From positions 1-63,282 of the forward strand of contig QHTB01000140.1 in the NCBI GenBank assembly GCA_003220615.1: a DNA stretch of 63,282 nt. Direction: 5' to 3'. The DNA is from Candidatus Rokuibacteriota bacterium. GTDB taxonomy: Bacteria; Methylomirabilota; Methylomirabilia; Rokubacteriales; CSP1-6. The notes under the pieces are model-generated. The model was not told the DNA's origin, did not search any database, and saw only the letters and a program-made list of their open reading frames with translations. Both the position numbers and the translations under genes were made by a program. Shown piece by piece: positions 28,276 through 40,900 of the stretch; position 1 is the first letter of the stretch; each line of letters begins with the position of its first letter.

Positions 28276-30642
28276 TCAGGTCCGGGCGCGGAGGAAGAGC
28301 GAGGCGCCGACGCCGAGGAAGATGAAGTTGGCGGTCCAGGCGGCCAGCAGCGGTGGCAGGAGGTCGGCGCGGGCGAAGGCGCGGGCGGAGTAGTCCACCA
28401 CCATGTAGGCGGCCATGATCCCGATGGCGAGCGCGATCCCGTACAGCCGCCCGCCGCGCGGCGACTGCAGCGCGAACGGGATGGCCACCAGGACCATGAT
28501 GAGGTTCTTCAGCGGATCGGAGAGCTTCGAATACATGTCGACCAGGTACTTCTTGACCTGGAACCCGGCCGTCTCCAGACGCGCCACGTAATCGCGCAGC
28601 TCGCGATAGCTCATCGCCGTCGGTGGTTTCTGGATGTCGGTGAAGTCACGGATGGTCTCCTCCAGCTCCACCGCGGTGTGACTGAAGGGAATGGTCGTGA
28701 CCTTCCCGTCGCGGGCGATCTCCCGAGCAGCGCCATCCATCAGCTCCCAGCCGGTCGGCGTCCAGTGCGCCCTCCGCGCGTCCAGTCGACTGACCAGGCG
28801 GAAATCCTGGGGATCGATCTCGAGCACCGTCACGCCGTAGAGATCATTCGTGGCGGGATTGAGCAGCTCCACCCGGTAGAAGCGACTCTCGGCGCTCCGC
28901 AGCCACAGGCGTGTCCGCGACTGGAGATGTTTGGGGAGCTGGCCCTTGATCTTGACCCGGTCCACCTCCTCGCCGCGTTCGTTCAGAACGGGGAGGACGA
29001 ACTCCTGGAACATGCCGGCGCCGAGCGCGATCGCGAGCCCGGTCAGGAGGACCGGCGCACTCGCCCGGTAGAGACTCACGCCGGCCGCCTTCAGCGCGGT
29101 CAGCTCGTGCCAGCGAGTGAGCGTCAGGAACAGGAAGACGGTCGCCACCAGCATGACGATCGGAAGCCCCTGGTGGAGCGCGACCGGCAACGCGTAAACG
29201 AAATGCTCGAAGACGTAGACGAGGGGCGGCTTGACGCGAAGGTAGCGGTCGAGGGTTTGTAACAGGTCCACCACGATGAAGAGGGCGGCCGTCACGGCGA
29301 GGCCGATGCCGATGAAGGTGAGGAACTGGCGGATCAGGTACCGGTCGATGATCAAGGTCGTCTCGCGAGCGGTGGCCGTGAAGCGCTCGGCCCGGCCGGC
29401 TCGTCGGCGCGGTACCCGCTGCCAGACGACGCCGATGACGCGCCAGACCGTGCGCAGATGCGGCGCCCGCCACTCGCGCGCGGTGATGCCGAGCAGCCCC
29501 GTGCCCATCGCCCCGAACAGGATGTTGGGCATCCAGATGGCGAGCCACACGGGCATGCGGCCGCGCAGGGCGAGGCCCTCCAGCGTGGTGAGGATCAGGT
29601 AGTAGCTGACGAGGATGACCAGCGTGCCGACCATCGCCACGCTGCGCCCGCCGCGATGCGAGCGCACCGCCAGCGGGAATCCGAGCAGCACGAAGATGAT
29701 CGCGGCCACCGGAAAGGCGAACCGCTTGTGCAGCTCGGCTTCGTGCGGGGGCCGATTGACGGGATCGTTCCGGTACTCCTGGATCTTGGCGACGAGCTGA
29801 GGCAGGTTCAGATCCCGCTCGGGCTTCTCGACGCGCGCTGCGGTCTTCAACGCTGACTCGAGCTGCAGGTTCATGTCGTAGATGCCGAACCCGGTGAAGC
29901 GGTAGCGCTTGGGTCCGGCCGCCCCGCCCGTCGTCTCTTCGGTCGTCACGCCCTGCGGAGGATTGGCCGGCTCGACGTCGCCCTCGTTGACGCCGCCGTT
30001 GAGCAGCCGCAGGGTGATACGTCGCGTCGTCTCGTCGGTGAGGAGCCGTCCCTCGCGGGCGGTGATGACCCGCGTGAGCTTGGGATCGCGCTCGTCGGAG
30101 ACGACGAGCCCGCGGAGCCCAACCTGCGAGGCGCTGATCTCCTCGACGTAGACGACGGTGTCGCCGAAGCTCGTGTTGAACACACGCTCCTTGAGCCCCG
30201 TCACCGCGCGTGTGCGGAGGACCTCGAAGAGCTGGGATTGAAACTCCTTGTTGGCCAGCGGGTTCAGCACCAGCGTGAGCAGGGCGGTGGCCGCGGTCAC
30301 GACGATGCCGGCCAGAAGGGCAGGCCGGAACAGCCGCAGGAGGCTCACGCCAGCCGCCTTGAAGGCGACGATCTCCAGGTCGCCGGCGAGCCGGCCTCCG
30401 GCGAGCAGGACGGCAACCAGGAGCGCCATCGGCAGCGTGTGGGCCAGGAACGAGGGCAGCATGAACACCAGGAGTTGCACGACGAGGTGGAACGGCACCC
30501 CCTTGGTGATCACGAGCTCGGTCAGGTTGTAAATGCGGTCCAGGACAAGGAAGAACGTGAACAGCGTGACGCCGAGCGCGAACGGCGACACCACCTCGCG
30601 CATGATGTAGCGGTCGAGCACCGCGAGCGGCAGCGGTTTCAC
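28276..30642 (-). CDS. Fused LptF-LptG lipopolysaccharide export permease
   Basis: LptF and LptG are normally two proteins of about 360 residues that form the membrane core of the LptB2FG extractor. Here one uninterrupted 788-residue frame encodes two tandem YjgP/YjgQ-family units. Unit one spans about 1-395 (VLDRYIMREVVSPFALG, RLAGDLEIVAFKAAGVS, FPVAAIIFVLLGFPLAVRS). A basic linker lies at about 395-430 (RRRAGRAERFTATA). Unit two spans about 430-788 (IIDRYLIRQFLTFIGIG, WHELTALKAAGVSLYR, NLIMVLVAIPFALQSPRGG). Each unit repeats the DRYLIRQ start, the KAAGVSL coupling segment for LptB and a periplasmic jellyroll. GTG 30642 is preferred; farther upstream codons overlap the divergent gene. LptB, LptC, LptA and LptE are encoded elsewhere in the window. 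Confidence 0.93.
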   Translation of the reverse strand: MKPLPLAVLDRYIMREVVSPFALGVTLFTFFLVLDRIYNLTELVITKGVPFHLVVQLLVFMLPSFLAHTLPMALLVAVLLAGGRLAGDLEIVAFKAAGVSLLRLFRPALLAGIVVTAATALLTLVLNPLANKEFQSQLFEVLRTRAVTGLKERVFNTSFGDTVVYVEEISASQVGLRGLVVSDERDPKLTRVITAREGRLLTDETTRRITLRLLNGGVNEGDVEPANPPQGVTTEETTGGAAGPKRYRFTGFGIYDMNLQLESALKTAARVEKPERDLNLPQLVAKIQEYRNDPVNRPPHEAELHKRFAFPVAAIIFVLLGFPLAVRSHRGGRSVAMVGTLVILVSYYLILTTLEGLALRGRMPVWLAIWMPNILFGAMGTGLLGITAREWRAPHLRTVWRVIGVVWQRVPRRRAGRAERFTATARETTLIIDRYLIRQFLTFIGIGLAVTAALFIVVDLLQTLDRYLRVKPPLVYVFEHFVYALPVALHQGLPIVMLVATVFLFLTLTRWHELTALKAAGVSLYRASAPVLLTGLAIALGAGMFQEFVLPVLNERGEEVDRVKIKGQLPKHLQSRTRLWLRSAESRFYRVELLNPATNDLYGVTVLEIDPQDFRLVSRLDARRAHWTPTGWELMDGAAREIARDGKVTTIPFSHTAVELEETIRDFTDIQKPPTAMSYRELRDYVARLETAGFQVKKYLVDMYSKLSDPLKNLIMVLVAIPFALQSPRGGRLYGIALAIGIMAAYMVVDYSARAFARADLLPPLLAAWTANFIFLGVGASLFLRART

Positions 30643-30664
30643 GGCTCTGTTGTAACATAGCTCT

Positions 30665-31705
30665 GTGAATCGCCAGGGCTGGCGGCTCGTGTTTCTTCTG
30701 GCGCCGGTCCTCCTGGGCGCCGTTGCCGCTCCCGCGCAGGACGACCGTCTCGAGCGCTTCCGGACCCTGGCCGCCACCCGCCTCGCCCTCGTCGGCACCG
30801 ACGACGGCGAGCGTTCCCGCGAGGCCCTGCGCGAGATCTATGCGCTGCTCGACGAGGAGATCGTCGAGAGCCTGCAGAGCGGCAGCGTCTTCACGTCGCT
30901 CCCGTTCCTTCAAGAACGCCTCGACGGCTTCGCCGACGCCTGGGGCGGCGCCTCCTTCAAGCTCCGGCGCCTCGGCCCGCTGACCGTCGGTGCGTTTCAG
31001 CTCGTGGACAGCAGCCCCGGCAATTCGGTGAGGGTCTACGGTGAAGCGGGTGGCGAGGCCCGACTCCTGCACGCCTTCGTGCGTGACGGCCGTCCGGTGC
31101 TCTATCCGCTGGCCGGCGGCCCGGCTCCCCTCATGGTGGTCGCCTGGGAAGGGTGGCCGACCAATGCCGGCGTTCGCCCGCTCCGCCTCGAGATGCTGCG
31201 CATGCGCGGTGACGACGTGACGGTGACCTGGGATACGGCGCCGCTCTATCCGGAAGGTCTCGTCGCGCGCGACTGGAGGCTGCGCGGAAACGAGCTGCGC
31301 ATCCGATACGAGCTGCACTACCCGGGCTGGACCCCGGGATGCGAAGGCCAGACCGAGCAGGAGGACGTGTACCGGTTGCCAACCGATGGAACGGTACCCG
31401 CACGCGTGGCCCGCCGCCAGTACAACGCGTGGCACCAGGCGCTGCACCATTCGGTCTCTGGATTGTTCGCCGCGCTGGCCTCGGGCGACCGCGCGTCGCT
31501 GACGGCGTTCGTGCCCGACGCCGAGCTGCGACGTCGCCTCCCGGCAACGCTCGCGGCCGAACCCGCCTGCGACGCGCCCGACCCAGCTGCCGATCCCGAC
31601 GCGGTTTCGGTCGCGGCGGTGGAATCCGAGCGACGGCCGTGGTCGCTCACCTGGCGTCGTGCCGGCCGGCGCTGGCAGCTAGTGTCGGCAACGCCGGTGC
31701 TATGA
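30665..31705 (+). CDS. Secreted protein of unknown function
   Basis: A 346-residue protein starts at GTG 30665 with a clear signal peptide ([18 protein letters not shown]). The mature part begins with a helical, acidic 70-residue segment. A mainly beta domain follows ([40 protein letters not shown]), then an Ala/Asp/Pro-rich tail. I recognise no family or catalytic motif. Two cysteines (PGCEGQ and PACDAP) may be disulfide-bonded. Its start codon is 22 bases from the divergent lptFG start, and valS begins seven bases after its stop. Confidence 0.75.
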   Translation: MNRQGWRLVFLLAPVLLGAVAAPAQDDRLERFRTLAATRLALVGTDDGERSREALREIYALLDEEIVESLQSGSVFTSLPFLQERLDGFADAWGGASFKLRRLGPLTVGAFQLVDSSPGNSVRVYGEAGGEARLLHAFVRDGRPVLYPLAGGPAPLMVVAWEGWPTNAGVRPLRLEMLRMRGDDVTVTWDTAPLYPEGLVARDWRLRGNELRIRYELHYPGWTPGCEGQTEQEDVYRLPTDGTVPARVARRQYNAWHQALHHSVSGLFAALASGDRASLTAFVPDAELRRRLPATLAAEPACDAPDPAADPDAVSVAAVESERRPWSLTWRRAGRRWQLVSATPVL

Positions 31706-31712
31706 TCGATTG

Positions 31713-34361
31713 GTGAGCGACCCGGGGCAGGTCCTCTCCGACCGCTACGATCCCGCGGCCGTCGAGGCTCGCTGGTATCCGCTGTGGGAGTCTCGCGGCT
31801 ACTTCAGCGCGGATCCGAAGTCCCAGCAGAAGCCCTACTCGATCGTCATCCCGCCGCCCAACGTGACCGGCTCCCTCCACATGGGCCATGCGCTGAACAA
31901 CACGCTGCAGGACGTGCTGATCCGGATGAAGCGCATGGATGGCTTCAGCGCGCTGTGGGTGCCGGGCACGGACCACGCCGGCATCGCCACCCAGGTGGTG
32001 GTGGAGCGCCAGCTCGCGGCCGAGGGCAAGACCAAGGACGATCTCGGCCGGGCGGCGTTCGTCGAGCGTGTCTGGCGCTGGAAGGAGGAATCAGGCGGAA
32101 CCATCATCCGGCAGCTCAAGCGTCTGGGCGCGTCCTGCGACTGGTCGCGCGAGCGCTTCACCATGGATCCCGGCCTCTCGCGGGCGGTTCGCGAGGTCTT
32201 CGTCCGGCTCTACGAGGACGGGCTCATCTATCGTGACGACTACATCGTCAACTGGTGCCCGCGCTGCCAGACCGTGCTGTCCGATCTCGAGGTGGAGCGC
32301 GAAGACCGGGACGCGCAGTTCGTGTACATCAAGTACGGCCCGCTGACGCTCGGCACCGTGCGTCCGGAGACGAAGCTCGGCGACACGGGCATCGCCGTGC
32401 ATCCCAAGGACAAGCGCTACGCGAAGTACGTCGGCCAGGTGCTCGACGTGCCGTCGGTGCAGGGCACCGCGAAGATCAAGGTGGTGGCCGACGAGGCGGT
32501 CGATCGCGACTTCGGCACCGGCGTCGTCAAAGTCACGCCCGGCCACGATCCGGTGGACTTCGAGATCGGCAAGCGCCACAACCTGCCGATCAAGACCGTC
32601 ATCGGCTTCGACGGCAAGATGACGGCCGAAGCGGGCAAGTACGCCGGACTCGATCGCTTCGAGGCCCGCCGCCGCATCGTCGAGGACATGCAGGCGCTCG
32701 GCCTCATCGATCGCATCGAGCCCTATCGCCACGCGGTCGGGCTCTGCTATCGGTGCAAGACGGTCGTCGAGCCGCTGGTCTCCAAGCAGTGGTACGTGAA
32801 CGTGACGCCGCTCGCCGCCGAGGCGATCAAGGCCGTCCGCCAGGGCCGCATCAAGATCGTCCCGCGCGGCTGGACGAAGACGTACGACCACTGGATGGAA
32901 AACATCCGGCCGTGGTGCATCTCGCGCCAGCTCTGGTGGGGCCATCGCATCCCCGCCTGGTACTGCGAGCGCGACGGCAGCGTGCACGTCTCGCGCGAGG
33001 ACGTGACGGCCTGCCCCACCTGCGGCGGCCCGGTGCGCCAGGACACCGACGTGCTCGACACGTGGTTCTCGTCAGGGCTCTGGCCGTTCTCCACGCTCGG
33101 GTGGCCGGACGACACGCCCGAGCTGAAGAAGTTCTATCCGACGTCCGTGCTCGTCACGGGCTTCGACATCCTGTTCTTCTGGGTGGCGCGGATGGCGATG
33201 CTCGGTCTGCGCTTCATGAACGACGTGCCCTTCCGCGACGTGTACATCCACGCCCTCGTTCGCGACGCCGAGGGCCAGAAGATGTCGAAGTCGAAGGGCA
33301 ACGTGATCGATCCACTCGTGATGATGGACAAGTACGGCACGGACGCCTTCCGCTTCACCCTGGTGGCGCTGGCCGCCCAGGGGCGCGACGTGCGCCTGGC
33401 CGAGGAGCGGATCGAGGGCTACCGCAACTTCGCCAACAAGCTCTGGAACGCCGCCCGTCTCGTGCTCTCGAATCTCGACGGTTACGACGCTCGGCAGGCC
33501 GCCAAGACACCGGCAGGTCTGGCCGACCGCTGGATCGTGAGCCGCCTGGCTGCGACGACCGCCGAGGTGCGGACGAGCCTGCGCCGCTATCGCTTCAACG
33601 ACGCGGCGTCGGCGGTGTACCAGTTCCTGTGGCACGAGTTCTGCGACTGGTATCTCGAGATCGCGAAGGTGGCGCTCTATCGGCGTGACGACGCCCCGGC
33701 GCGCCTGCGCGCCCAGCACACGCTGGTCACCGTGCTGGAAGCGACGCTGCGCCTGCTCCATCCGTTCATGCCGTTCATCACCGAGGAACTCTGGCAGCGG
33801 CTCCCGCGTGACAAGCGCGCGCCCGACTCGATCATGATCGCCGACTATCCGAAAGCCAGCCGGCGCCTGCATGACGCCGAGGCCGAGCGCGACATGGCCG
33901 CCGTGATGGACGTCGTCACCGCCATCCGCAACATCCGGGGCGAGATGCGCATCGCACCCGGCGTGACGCTGGCCGTCACGGCCAAGCCCGGAGGCGAGCA
34001 CGCGGCGGCGCTCCAGGAGACGGCGCGACTCGTCGAGTTTCTCGGCCGCTGTCGGTTGACCGTCGATCCCGGCGCGAGCCGGCCGGCCGCTTCGGCTCTC
34101 GCCGTCATCGGGCCGTCCGAGATCTACGTGGACCTGGCCGGAGTCGTCGATCTGGCCGGCGAGCGTGCGCGCCTGGAGAAGGAGCTGAAGCGTGCCACCG
34201 ACACGCTCGCCTTCCTCGAAGCGAAGCTGGCGCGCCCGGAGTTCGTCGAGCGGGCGCCGGCCGAGGTCGTCGAGAAGGAGCGCGACCGTCTTGCCGAGCA
34301 GCAGCAGCTACGCCAGAAGCTCGAGGCAAGCCTGGCCTGGCTGAGCGAGGCGTCGCGCTGA
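31713..34361 (+). CDS. valS: Valine--tRNA ligase
   Basis: ValRS charges tRNA-Val. The protein of about 882 residues is complete: HIGH-type [16 protein letters not shown], zinc-binding cysteines ([22 protein letters not shown]), the CP1 editing domain ([14 protein letters not shown]), KMSKS loop ([14 protein letters not shown]), anticodon-binding domain and the C-terminal coiled coil ([22 protein letters not shown]) that contacts the tRNA. I take GTG 31713 as the start, with a TTG directly before it as alternative. Its stop codon overlaps the CTG start proposed for birA. Confidence 0.97.
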   Translation: MSDPGQVLSDRYDPAAVEARWYPLWESRGYFSADPKSQQKPYSIVIPPPNVTGSLHMGHALNNTLQDVLIRMKRMDGFSALWVPGTDHAGIATQVVVERQLAAEGKTKDDLGRAAFVERVWRWKEESGGTIIRQLKRLGASCDWSRERFTMDPGLSRAVREVFVRLYEDGLIYRDDYIVNWCPRCQTVLSDLEVEREDRDAQFVYIKYGPLTLGTVRPETKLGDTGIAVHPKDKRYAKYVGQVLDVPSVQGTAKIKVVADEAVDRDFGTGVVKVTPGHDPVDFEIGKRHNLPIKTVIGFDGKMTAEAGKYAGLDRFEARRRIVEDMQALGLIDRIEPYRHAVGLCYRCKTVVEPLVSKQWYVNVTPLAAEAIKAVRQGRIKIVPRGWTKTYDHWMENIRPWCISRQLWWGHRIPAWYCERDGSVHVSREDVTACPTCGGPVRQDTDVLDTWFSSGLWPFSTLGWPDDTPELKKFYPTSVLVTGFDILFFWVARMAMLGLRFMNDVPFRDVYIHALVRDAEGQKMSKSKGNVIDPLVMMDKYGTDAFRFTLVALAAQGRDVRLAEERIEGYRNFANKLWNAARLVLSNLDGYDARQAAKTPAGLADRWIVSRLAATTAEVRTSLRRYRFNDAASAVYQFLWHEFCDWYLEIAKVALYRRDDAPARLRAQHTLVTVLEATLRLLHPFMPFITEELWQRLPRDKRAPDSIMIADYPKASRRLHDAEAERDMAAVMDVVTAIRNIRGEMRIAPGVTLAVTAKPGGEHAAALQETARLVEFLGRCRLTVDPGASRPAASALAVIGPSEIYVDLAGVVDLAGERARLEKELKRATDTLAFLEAKLARPEFVERAPAEVVEKERDRLAEQQQLRQKLEASLAWLSEASR

Positions 34362-35107
34362 CCCCTTCGCGGATCATCAGGCTCCAGACGGTCGAGTCCA
34401 CGCAGAGCGTCGCGTTCGACCTTGCCAGCCAGGGCGCCGCCGATCGAACGGTCGTCGTCGCCGAGCATCAGACGGCAGGCCGCGGCCGTCGCGGCCACCA
34501 CTGGCAGGATGAACCGGGCGCGAACCTGCTCTTCTCGATCATCGTGCGTTCCTCGCTTCCCCTCGCTCGCCGCCCGTTGCTCTCCTTTGCTGCCGCCGTG
34601 GCCGTCGCCGAAGCGCTCGCCGAGGTGGCCAGGGTCGACGCGCGCCTGAAGTGGCCGAACGACGTGCTGGTCGCTGACCGAAAGGTCGCCGGCATCCTGC
34701 TTGAGTCGCGAAGCGCCGCCACGGGCAGTGAGCCTGCCGGGCTCGCTCCGACGATCATCGGCATCGGAGTGAACGTCACCCAGTCGCGCTTCGATCCCGA
34801 GCTGGCGGGACTGGCGACATCCGTCGTTCTCGAAAACGGGCGGAGCGTCCCGCGCGACGAGCTCCTCGACGTGCTGCTGGACCACTTCGATCGCTGGCGT
34901 GCGCGGCTCGAGAAGGAAGGCTTCGCGCCGGTGCGTGAACGGTGGCTCGTGCTCGCCGATACGATCGGGCGTGAGGTCCGGGTGGACGGGCAAATGGGGC
35001 TGGCCGTCGGCCTGGATGAGGACGGGGCGCTGCTCCTCCGAGACGCGGGAAGGACGCACCGCGTCGTGGCCGGCACGGCGACGAGCAGGGGCGGCGACCG
35101 CGATTGA
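34358..35107 (+). CDS. birA: Biotin--[acetyl-CoA-carboxylase] ligase with CTG start
   Basis: BirA attaches biotin to the biotin carboxyl carrier protein. The frame encodes [25 protein letters not shown] (biotinyl-AMP site), LKWPNDVLV and KVAGILLE, all core catalytic motifs, and the C-terminal SH3-like domain. The first ATG/GTG/TTG in frame is GTG 34544, which would remove the biotinyl-AMP site. I therefore place the start at CTG 34358, overlapping the valS stop as CTGA, with GCGAGG seven bases upstream. This gives 249 residues. There is no N-terminal helix-turn-helix, so it is the monofunctional type without repressor activity. Its stop codon lies inside the -35 box of the next promoter. accA, in a pathway needing biotinylation, is 6 kb downstream. 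Confidence 0.88.
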   Translation: MTPSRIIRLQTVESTQSVAFDLASQGAADRTVVVAEHQTAGRGRRGHHWQDEPGANLLFSIIVRSSLPLARRPLLSFAAAVAVAEALAEVARVDARLKWPNDVLVADRKVAGILLESRSAATGSEPAGLAPTIIGIGVNVTQSRFDPELAGLATSVVLENGRSVPRDELLDVLLDHFDRWRARLEKEGFAPVRERWLVLADTIGREVRVDGQMGLAVGLDEDGALLLRDAGRTHRVVAGTATSRGGDRD

Positions 35108-35132
35108 CACCCCCGATCACCGAGGCTATACT
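35104..35132 (+). promoter_or_regulatory. Strong sigma-70 promoter for guaB3-guaA-dnaE-accA
   Basis: TTGACA (35104-35109), a 17-base spacer and TATACT (35127-35132) match the sigma-70 consensus at 11 of 12 positions. This is the best promoter I see in the window. Transcription should start near 35139, leaving an 80-base leader before the guaB3 start. Confidence 0.85.
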
Positions 35133-35159
35133 GCACCAAATCTAGTAGGTCAACGCGTG

Positions 35160-35182
35160 GCGATCCCTATATATGGAATCGC
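35160..35182 (+). promoter_or_regulatory. Leader hairpin upstream of guaB3
   Basis: GCGATCCC and GGAATCGC can pair (seven pairs, one C-A mismatch) around the loop TATATAT within the untranslated leader. The AT-rich loop stands out in this GC-rich DNA. It does not match the purine or guanine riboswitch consensus, and no function is assigned. Confidence 0.35.
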
Positions 35183-35219
35183 CCGGGCGGGGTGAACACA
35201 GCGAGCCAGGGGGTACCGC

Positions 35220-36380
35220 ATGGGGATGTGGGTCGGGCGGGGGCGCAAGGCCAGGGTTGCCTATGGGTTCGACGACATCGCGCTGGTCCCCGGAGCCATC
35301 ACGGTCAATCCGAATGAAGTCGACATCTCGTGGGAGCTCTGTGGTCGTCGCTTCGATCTCCCCATCATCGCGGCGGCCATGGACGGAGTGGTCGGTCCCC
35401 GCCTGGCCATCGAGATGGGCCGATTGGGCGGGCTCGCCGTCCTCAACCTGGAAGGCGTCTTCTCCCGCTACGCCAACCCGGACATGGTGCTCGACAGGAT
35501 CGTCTCGGCCAATCAGGAAGAAGCCACCAAGATCATCCAGGGCATCTACGGTGAGCCCATCAAGGAAGACCTGATCCACCGCCGGATCAGCGAGATCAAA
35601 AAGGGCGGCAGCGCGGTCGCGGTTTCGTCCATTCCCCAGCGGGCCGAGCGATTCGCACAGATCGCCCAGGAAGCCGGCGCCGACGTCTTCATCGTCCAGT
35701 CCACCGTCACGACTGCCCGCCACTTTGCGACCGAGTACACGCCCGTCGACCTGCGCAAGCTCAAGAAGCAGCTCGCGATTCCCCTCATCATCGGCAACGT
35801 CGTCACGTACGAGGCGTGTCTCGAACTCATGGACTGCGGCGCCGACGCGCTGCTCATCGGCGTGGGCCCGGGCGCCGCGTGCACGAGTCGTGAAGTGCTC
35901 GGTCTCGGCGTGCCGCAGGTGACGGCCACGGCCGATTCGGCGGCAGCCCGCGACTTCTACTACAAGCAGACCGGACGCTACGTCCCCATCATCACCGACG
36001 GAGGCATGACGACCGGAGGCGATGTGTGCAAGGCGCTCGCCTCGGGCGCCGATGCCGTGATGATCGGCTCCGCGTTCGCGCGCTCGGTCGAGGCGCCTGG
36101 CCGCGGCTACCACTGGGGCATGGCGACGCCGCATCAGAATCTGCCGCGAGGGACGCGGATCCGCGTGGGCATCGCCGGGTCACTGGAACAGATCCTCTTC
36201 GGGCCTGCGTTCACCGAGGACGGCACGTTGAACCTCGTCGGCGCCATTCGCACGTGCATGGGCTCGGTGGGGGCTCGCAACATCCGCGAGCTGCAGCAGA
36301 CCGAGCTGATCATCGCGCCCGCGATCAAGACCGAAGGCAAGATCTTCCAGCAGGCCCAGAAGCTCGGCCGCGCGCGGTAA
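35220..36380 (+). CDS. guaB3: GuaB3-type IMP dehydrogenase family protein
   Basis: The 386-residue TIM barrel belongs to the GuaB3 subgroup known from actinobacteria and cyanobacteria. It lacks the regulatory CBS domains of classical GuaB. The catalytic cysteine is present as Cys221 in [10 protein letters not shown], where GuaB has [17 protein letters not shown] replaces the usual TFDDVLL start. [26 protein letters not shown] is the family's phosphate-binding region (key part GGMTTGGD). GuaB3 was long annotated only as IMP-dehydrogenase-related. Next to guaA it most simply performs the IMP-to-XMP step, although a classical GuaB elsewhere in the genome cannot be excluded. ATG 35220 follows an AGGGGG site. 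Confidence 0.9.
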   Translation: MGMWVGRGRKARVAYGFDDIALVPGAITVNPNEVDISWELCGRRFDLPIIAAAMDGVVGPRLAIEMGRLGGLAVLNLEGVFSRYANPDMVLDRIVSANQEEATKIIQGIYGEPIKEDLIHRRISEIKKGGSAVAVSSIPQRAERFAQIAQEAGADVFIVQSTVTTARHFATEYTPVDLRKLKKQLAIPLIIGNVVTYEACLELMDCGADALLIGVGPGAACTSREVLGLGVPQVTATADSAAARDFYYKQTGRYVPIITDGGMTTGGDVCKALASGADAVMIGSAFARSVEAPGRGYHWGMATPHQNLPRGTRIRVGIAGSLEQILFGPAFTEDGTLNLVGAIRTCMGSVGARNIRELQQTELIIAPAIKTEGKIFQQAQKLGRAR

Positions 36381-36394
36381 GGGCGCCGCCGAGC

Positions 36395-37948
<1,554 letters not shown>

Positions 37949-37965
37949 GTCACCGAAGATGACGC

Positions 37966-40900
37966 ATGCAGCATAGCGATTTCGTCCATCTCCACGTGCA
38001 CTCGGAGTACTCGCTGCTGGACGGCGCCGCCCAGCTCGAGAAGCTGGTGGCCAAGGCGAAGGAGCTGAAGTTCCCGGCCATCGCGCTGACCGATCACGGC
38101 AACCTCTTCGGTGCCATCGACTTCTACCAGGCGGCTCAGAAGGGGGGCATCAAGCCCATCGTGGGCTGCGAGCTGTACGTGGCGCCGCGTGGGCGCAAGG
38201 AGCGGGGCGGGGAGGACGGCGGCTACGAAGGTGCCAACCACCTCACGGTCCTCGTCCGCAATCTCACCGGTTACAAGAACCTGATCAAGCTCGTGTCCAA
38301 GGCCTACCTCGAGGGCTTCTACTACAAGCCGCGCGTCGACAAAGAGCTGCTGGCGCAACACGCCGACGGTTTGCTCGTGCTGTCGGGCTGTCTGAACTCC
38401 GAAGTCTCGCGGCTGATCTCGGCGGGTGATCACGATCGCGCCCGCGAGGCAGCCGGCTGGCACCAGGAGGTGTTCGGCAAGGACCACTACTTCATGGAGG
38501 TCCAGGCCCACGGCCTCGACGAGCAGACGAAGGTGACCGCGGAGACGCTGAAGCTCGCCCAGGCCATCGGCGCGCCGATCGCCGGGACCAACGACTCGCA
38601 CTACCTCGAGGCGGGGCACGGACGCGCTCACGAAGCGCTGCTCTGCATCCAGACCGGCTCGACGCTCCTCGATCCGAAGCGCTGGCGCTTCTCGACCGAG
38701 GAGTTCTACGTCAAGTCGGCGGACGAGATGGCGCGGGTGTTCGCCGAGATCCCGGACGCGTGCCGCAACACCCTGGCCGTCGCCGAGCGCTGCAATCTGA
38801 CGCTCGAGTTCGGGAGCTTCCACCTGCCGAGATACGTCGTGCCCGAGAACCACACGCTGGAGAGCTATCTCGAGCACGTGGCCCGCGATGGCCTCAAGCG
38901 CCGCTACGGGGCAAATCCGGGCGATGCCATCGAGGAGCGCTTCGCTCACGAGCTTCGCATCATCGAGAAGATGGGGTTCGCCGGCTACTTCCTGGTCGTG
39001 TGGGACTTCATTCACTACGCGCGCGAGCGAGGGATCGCCGTGGGCCCCGGCCGCGGCTCCTCGGCCGGCTCTCTGGTGGCGTATTGCCTGGGCATCACGA
39101 ACGTCGACCCGATCCGGTATGGCCTGCTGTTCGAGCGCTTCCTCAACCCGGAGCGGATCTCGATGCCCGACATGGACATCGACTTCGCCGACGATCGCCG
39201 CGACGAGGTCATCCGGTACGTCGCCGAGAAGTACGGCCACGACCGGGTCGCTCACATCATCACGTTCGGGACGCTGGGCGCCAAGGCCGCCATTCGCGAC
39301 GTCGGCCGCGTGCTGGGCATGACCTACGCGGACGTGGACCGCATCGCCAAGCTGGTCCCGGCGTTTCCGCTGAACATCACGCTCGACGACGCCTACCAGA
39401 AGTCGCCGCCACTCGCCGAGATGGTCAAGACCCAGACGAACGTGAAGGAACTCTGGGACATCGCGCGGACGCTGGAGGGCTGTACGCGCCACGCGTCGGT
39501 CCACGCCTCCGCCGTCGTCATCTCCGACGACGCGCTCGATGAGCACATTCCGCTCTACAAGGACCCCAAGCGGCCGGAGCTGATCACCGGGTTCGCCATG
39601 GGGCCGATCGAGAAGCTCGGCCTGCTCAAGATGGACTTCCTCGGCCTCCGCACGCTCACCGTCCTCGCCAACACCGTGGCCTTGATCCGCGACTCGCGGG
39701 GCGTGGCGATCGACCTCGACACGCTGCCTCTGGACGACGCCAAGACCTATGCGCTGCTCACGGACGCGCGGACGTTCGGCGTCTTCCAGCTGGAATCGGG
39801 GGGCATGCGCGATGCCCTGCGCGGGCTCAAGCCGTCGAGCCTCGAGGACGTGATCGCGATGGTGTCGCTCTACCGGCCGGGCCCGATGGAGCTCATCCCG
39901 GATTTCATCGCGCGCAAGCACGGCCGGGCGAAAATCACGTACGAGCATCCGGCGATGCAGAAGTTCACGCAGGGCACCTACGGGATCATGGTGTACCAAG
40001 AGCAGATCATGCAGATCGCCTCGGAGATGGCCGGCTTCACGATGGGGGAAGCCGACACGCTGCGGCGGGCCATGGGCAAGAAGGACCGCGAGCTCATGGC
40101 CAAGCAGCGTGACAAGTTCCTGGCCGGCTGCGCCGAGAAGGGCACGGCGGCGGCCAAGGCCGAGCGCGTATGGGAACTGATGGAGAAGTTCGCGGGCTAC
40201 GGCTTCAACAAGAGCCATGCCGCGGCGTACGCGCTGGTCGCGTATCAGACCGCCTACTTCAAGGCGAACTATCCGGTCGAGTTCATGGCGGCCCTGCTGA
40301 CGTCGGAAATGGGCGACACCGACAAGATCGTCAAGTACATCGACGAGTGTCGAGCCATGGACCTCCGGGTGCAGCCGCCCGACGTGAACGTCTCCGCCGT
40401 CCAGTTCAGCGTCGCCGGCGACACGATCCGCTTCGGCCTGGCCGCGATCAAGAACGTGGGCGAGGCGGCCATGGAATCGATCCTGGCCACGCGCAAGCAG
40501 GACGGTCCGTTCAAGAGCCTCGAGGATTTCTGTGCGCGGGTCGACCTGCGCCTGGTCAACCGCCGCGTGCTGGAGTCCCTGATCAAGGCGGGCGCGTTCG
40601 ACTCGCTCGGCTTGCCGCGCGCGCACCTCATGGCCGGCGTCGACACCGCGCTCGAGACGGGCCAGCGGCAACAGCGGGAGAAGGCCGAAGGCCAGGCCTC
40701 GTTCTTCGATCTACTGCCGACGCCGGTGGCCGCGCCGAAGGCCGAGCCGATCGCCCTCGTGGCCGAGTGGGACTCCGATCAGCGGCTCGAGTTCGAGAAG
40801 GAGGTCCTCGGCTTCTACATCTCGGGGCATCCGCTCGCGCGCTATGCGTCGATGGTGGAATCCTTCGGGATCACGTCGACGAGCGAGATCGCCGCCAAGA

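Noticed and set aside
34544-35107. birA starting at GTG 34544
   Set aside because: This start removes about 62 residues including the biotinyl-AMP loop. The coding signal and family motifs clearly extend upstream to CTG 34358.
35108-35219. Purine or guanine riboswitch before guaB3
   Set aside because: The three-way junction core and conserved pyrimidines of purine riboswitches are not present. Only one short imperfect hairpin is visible.
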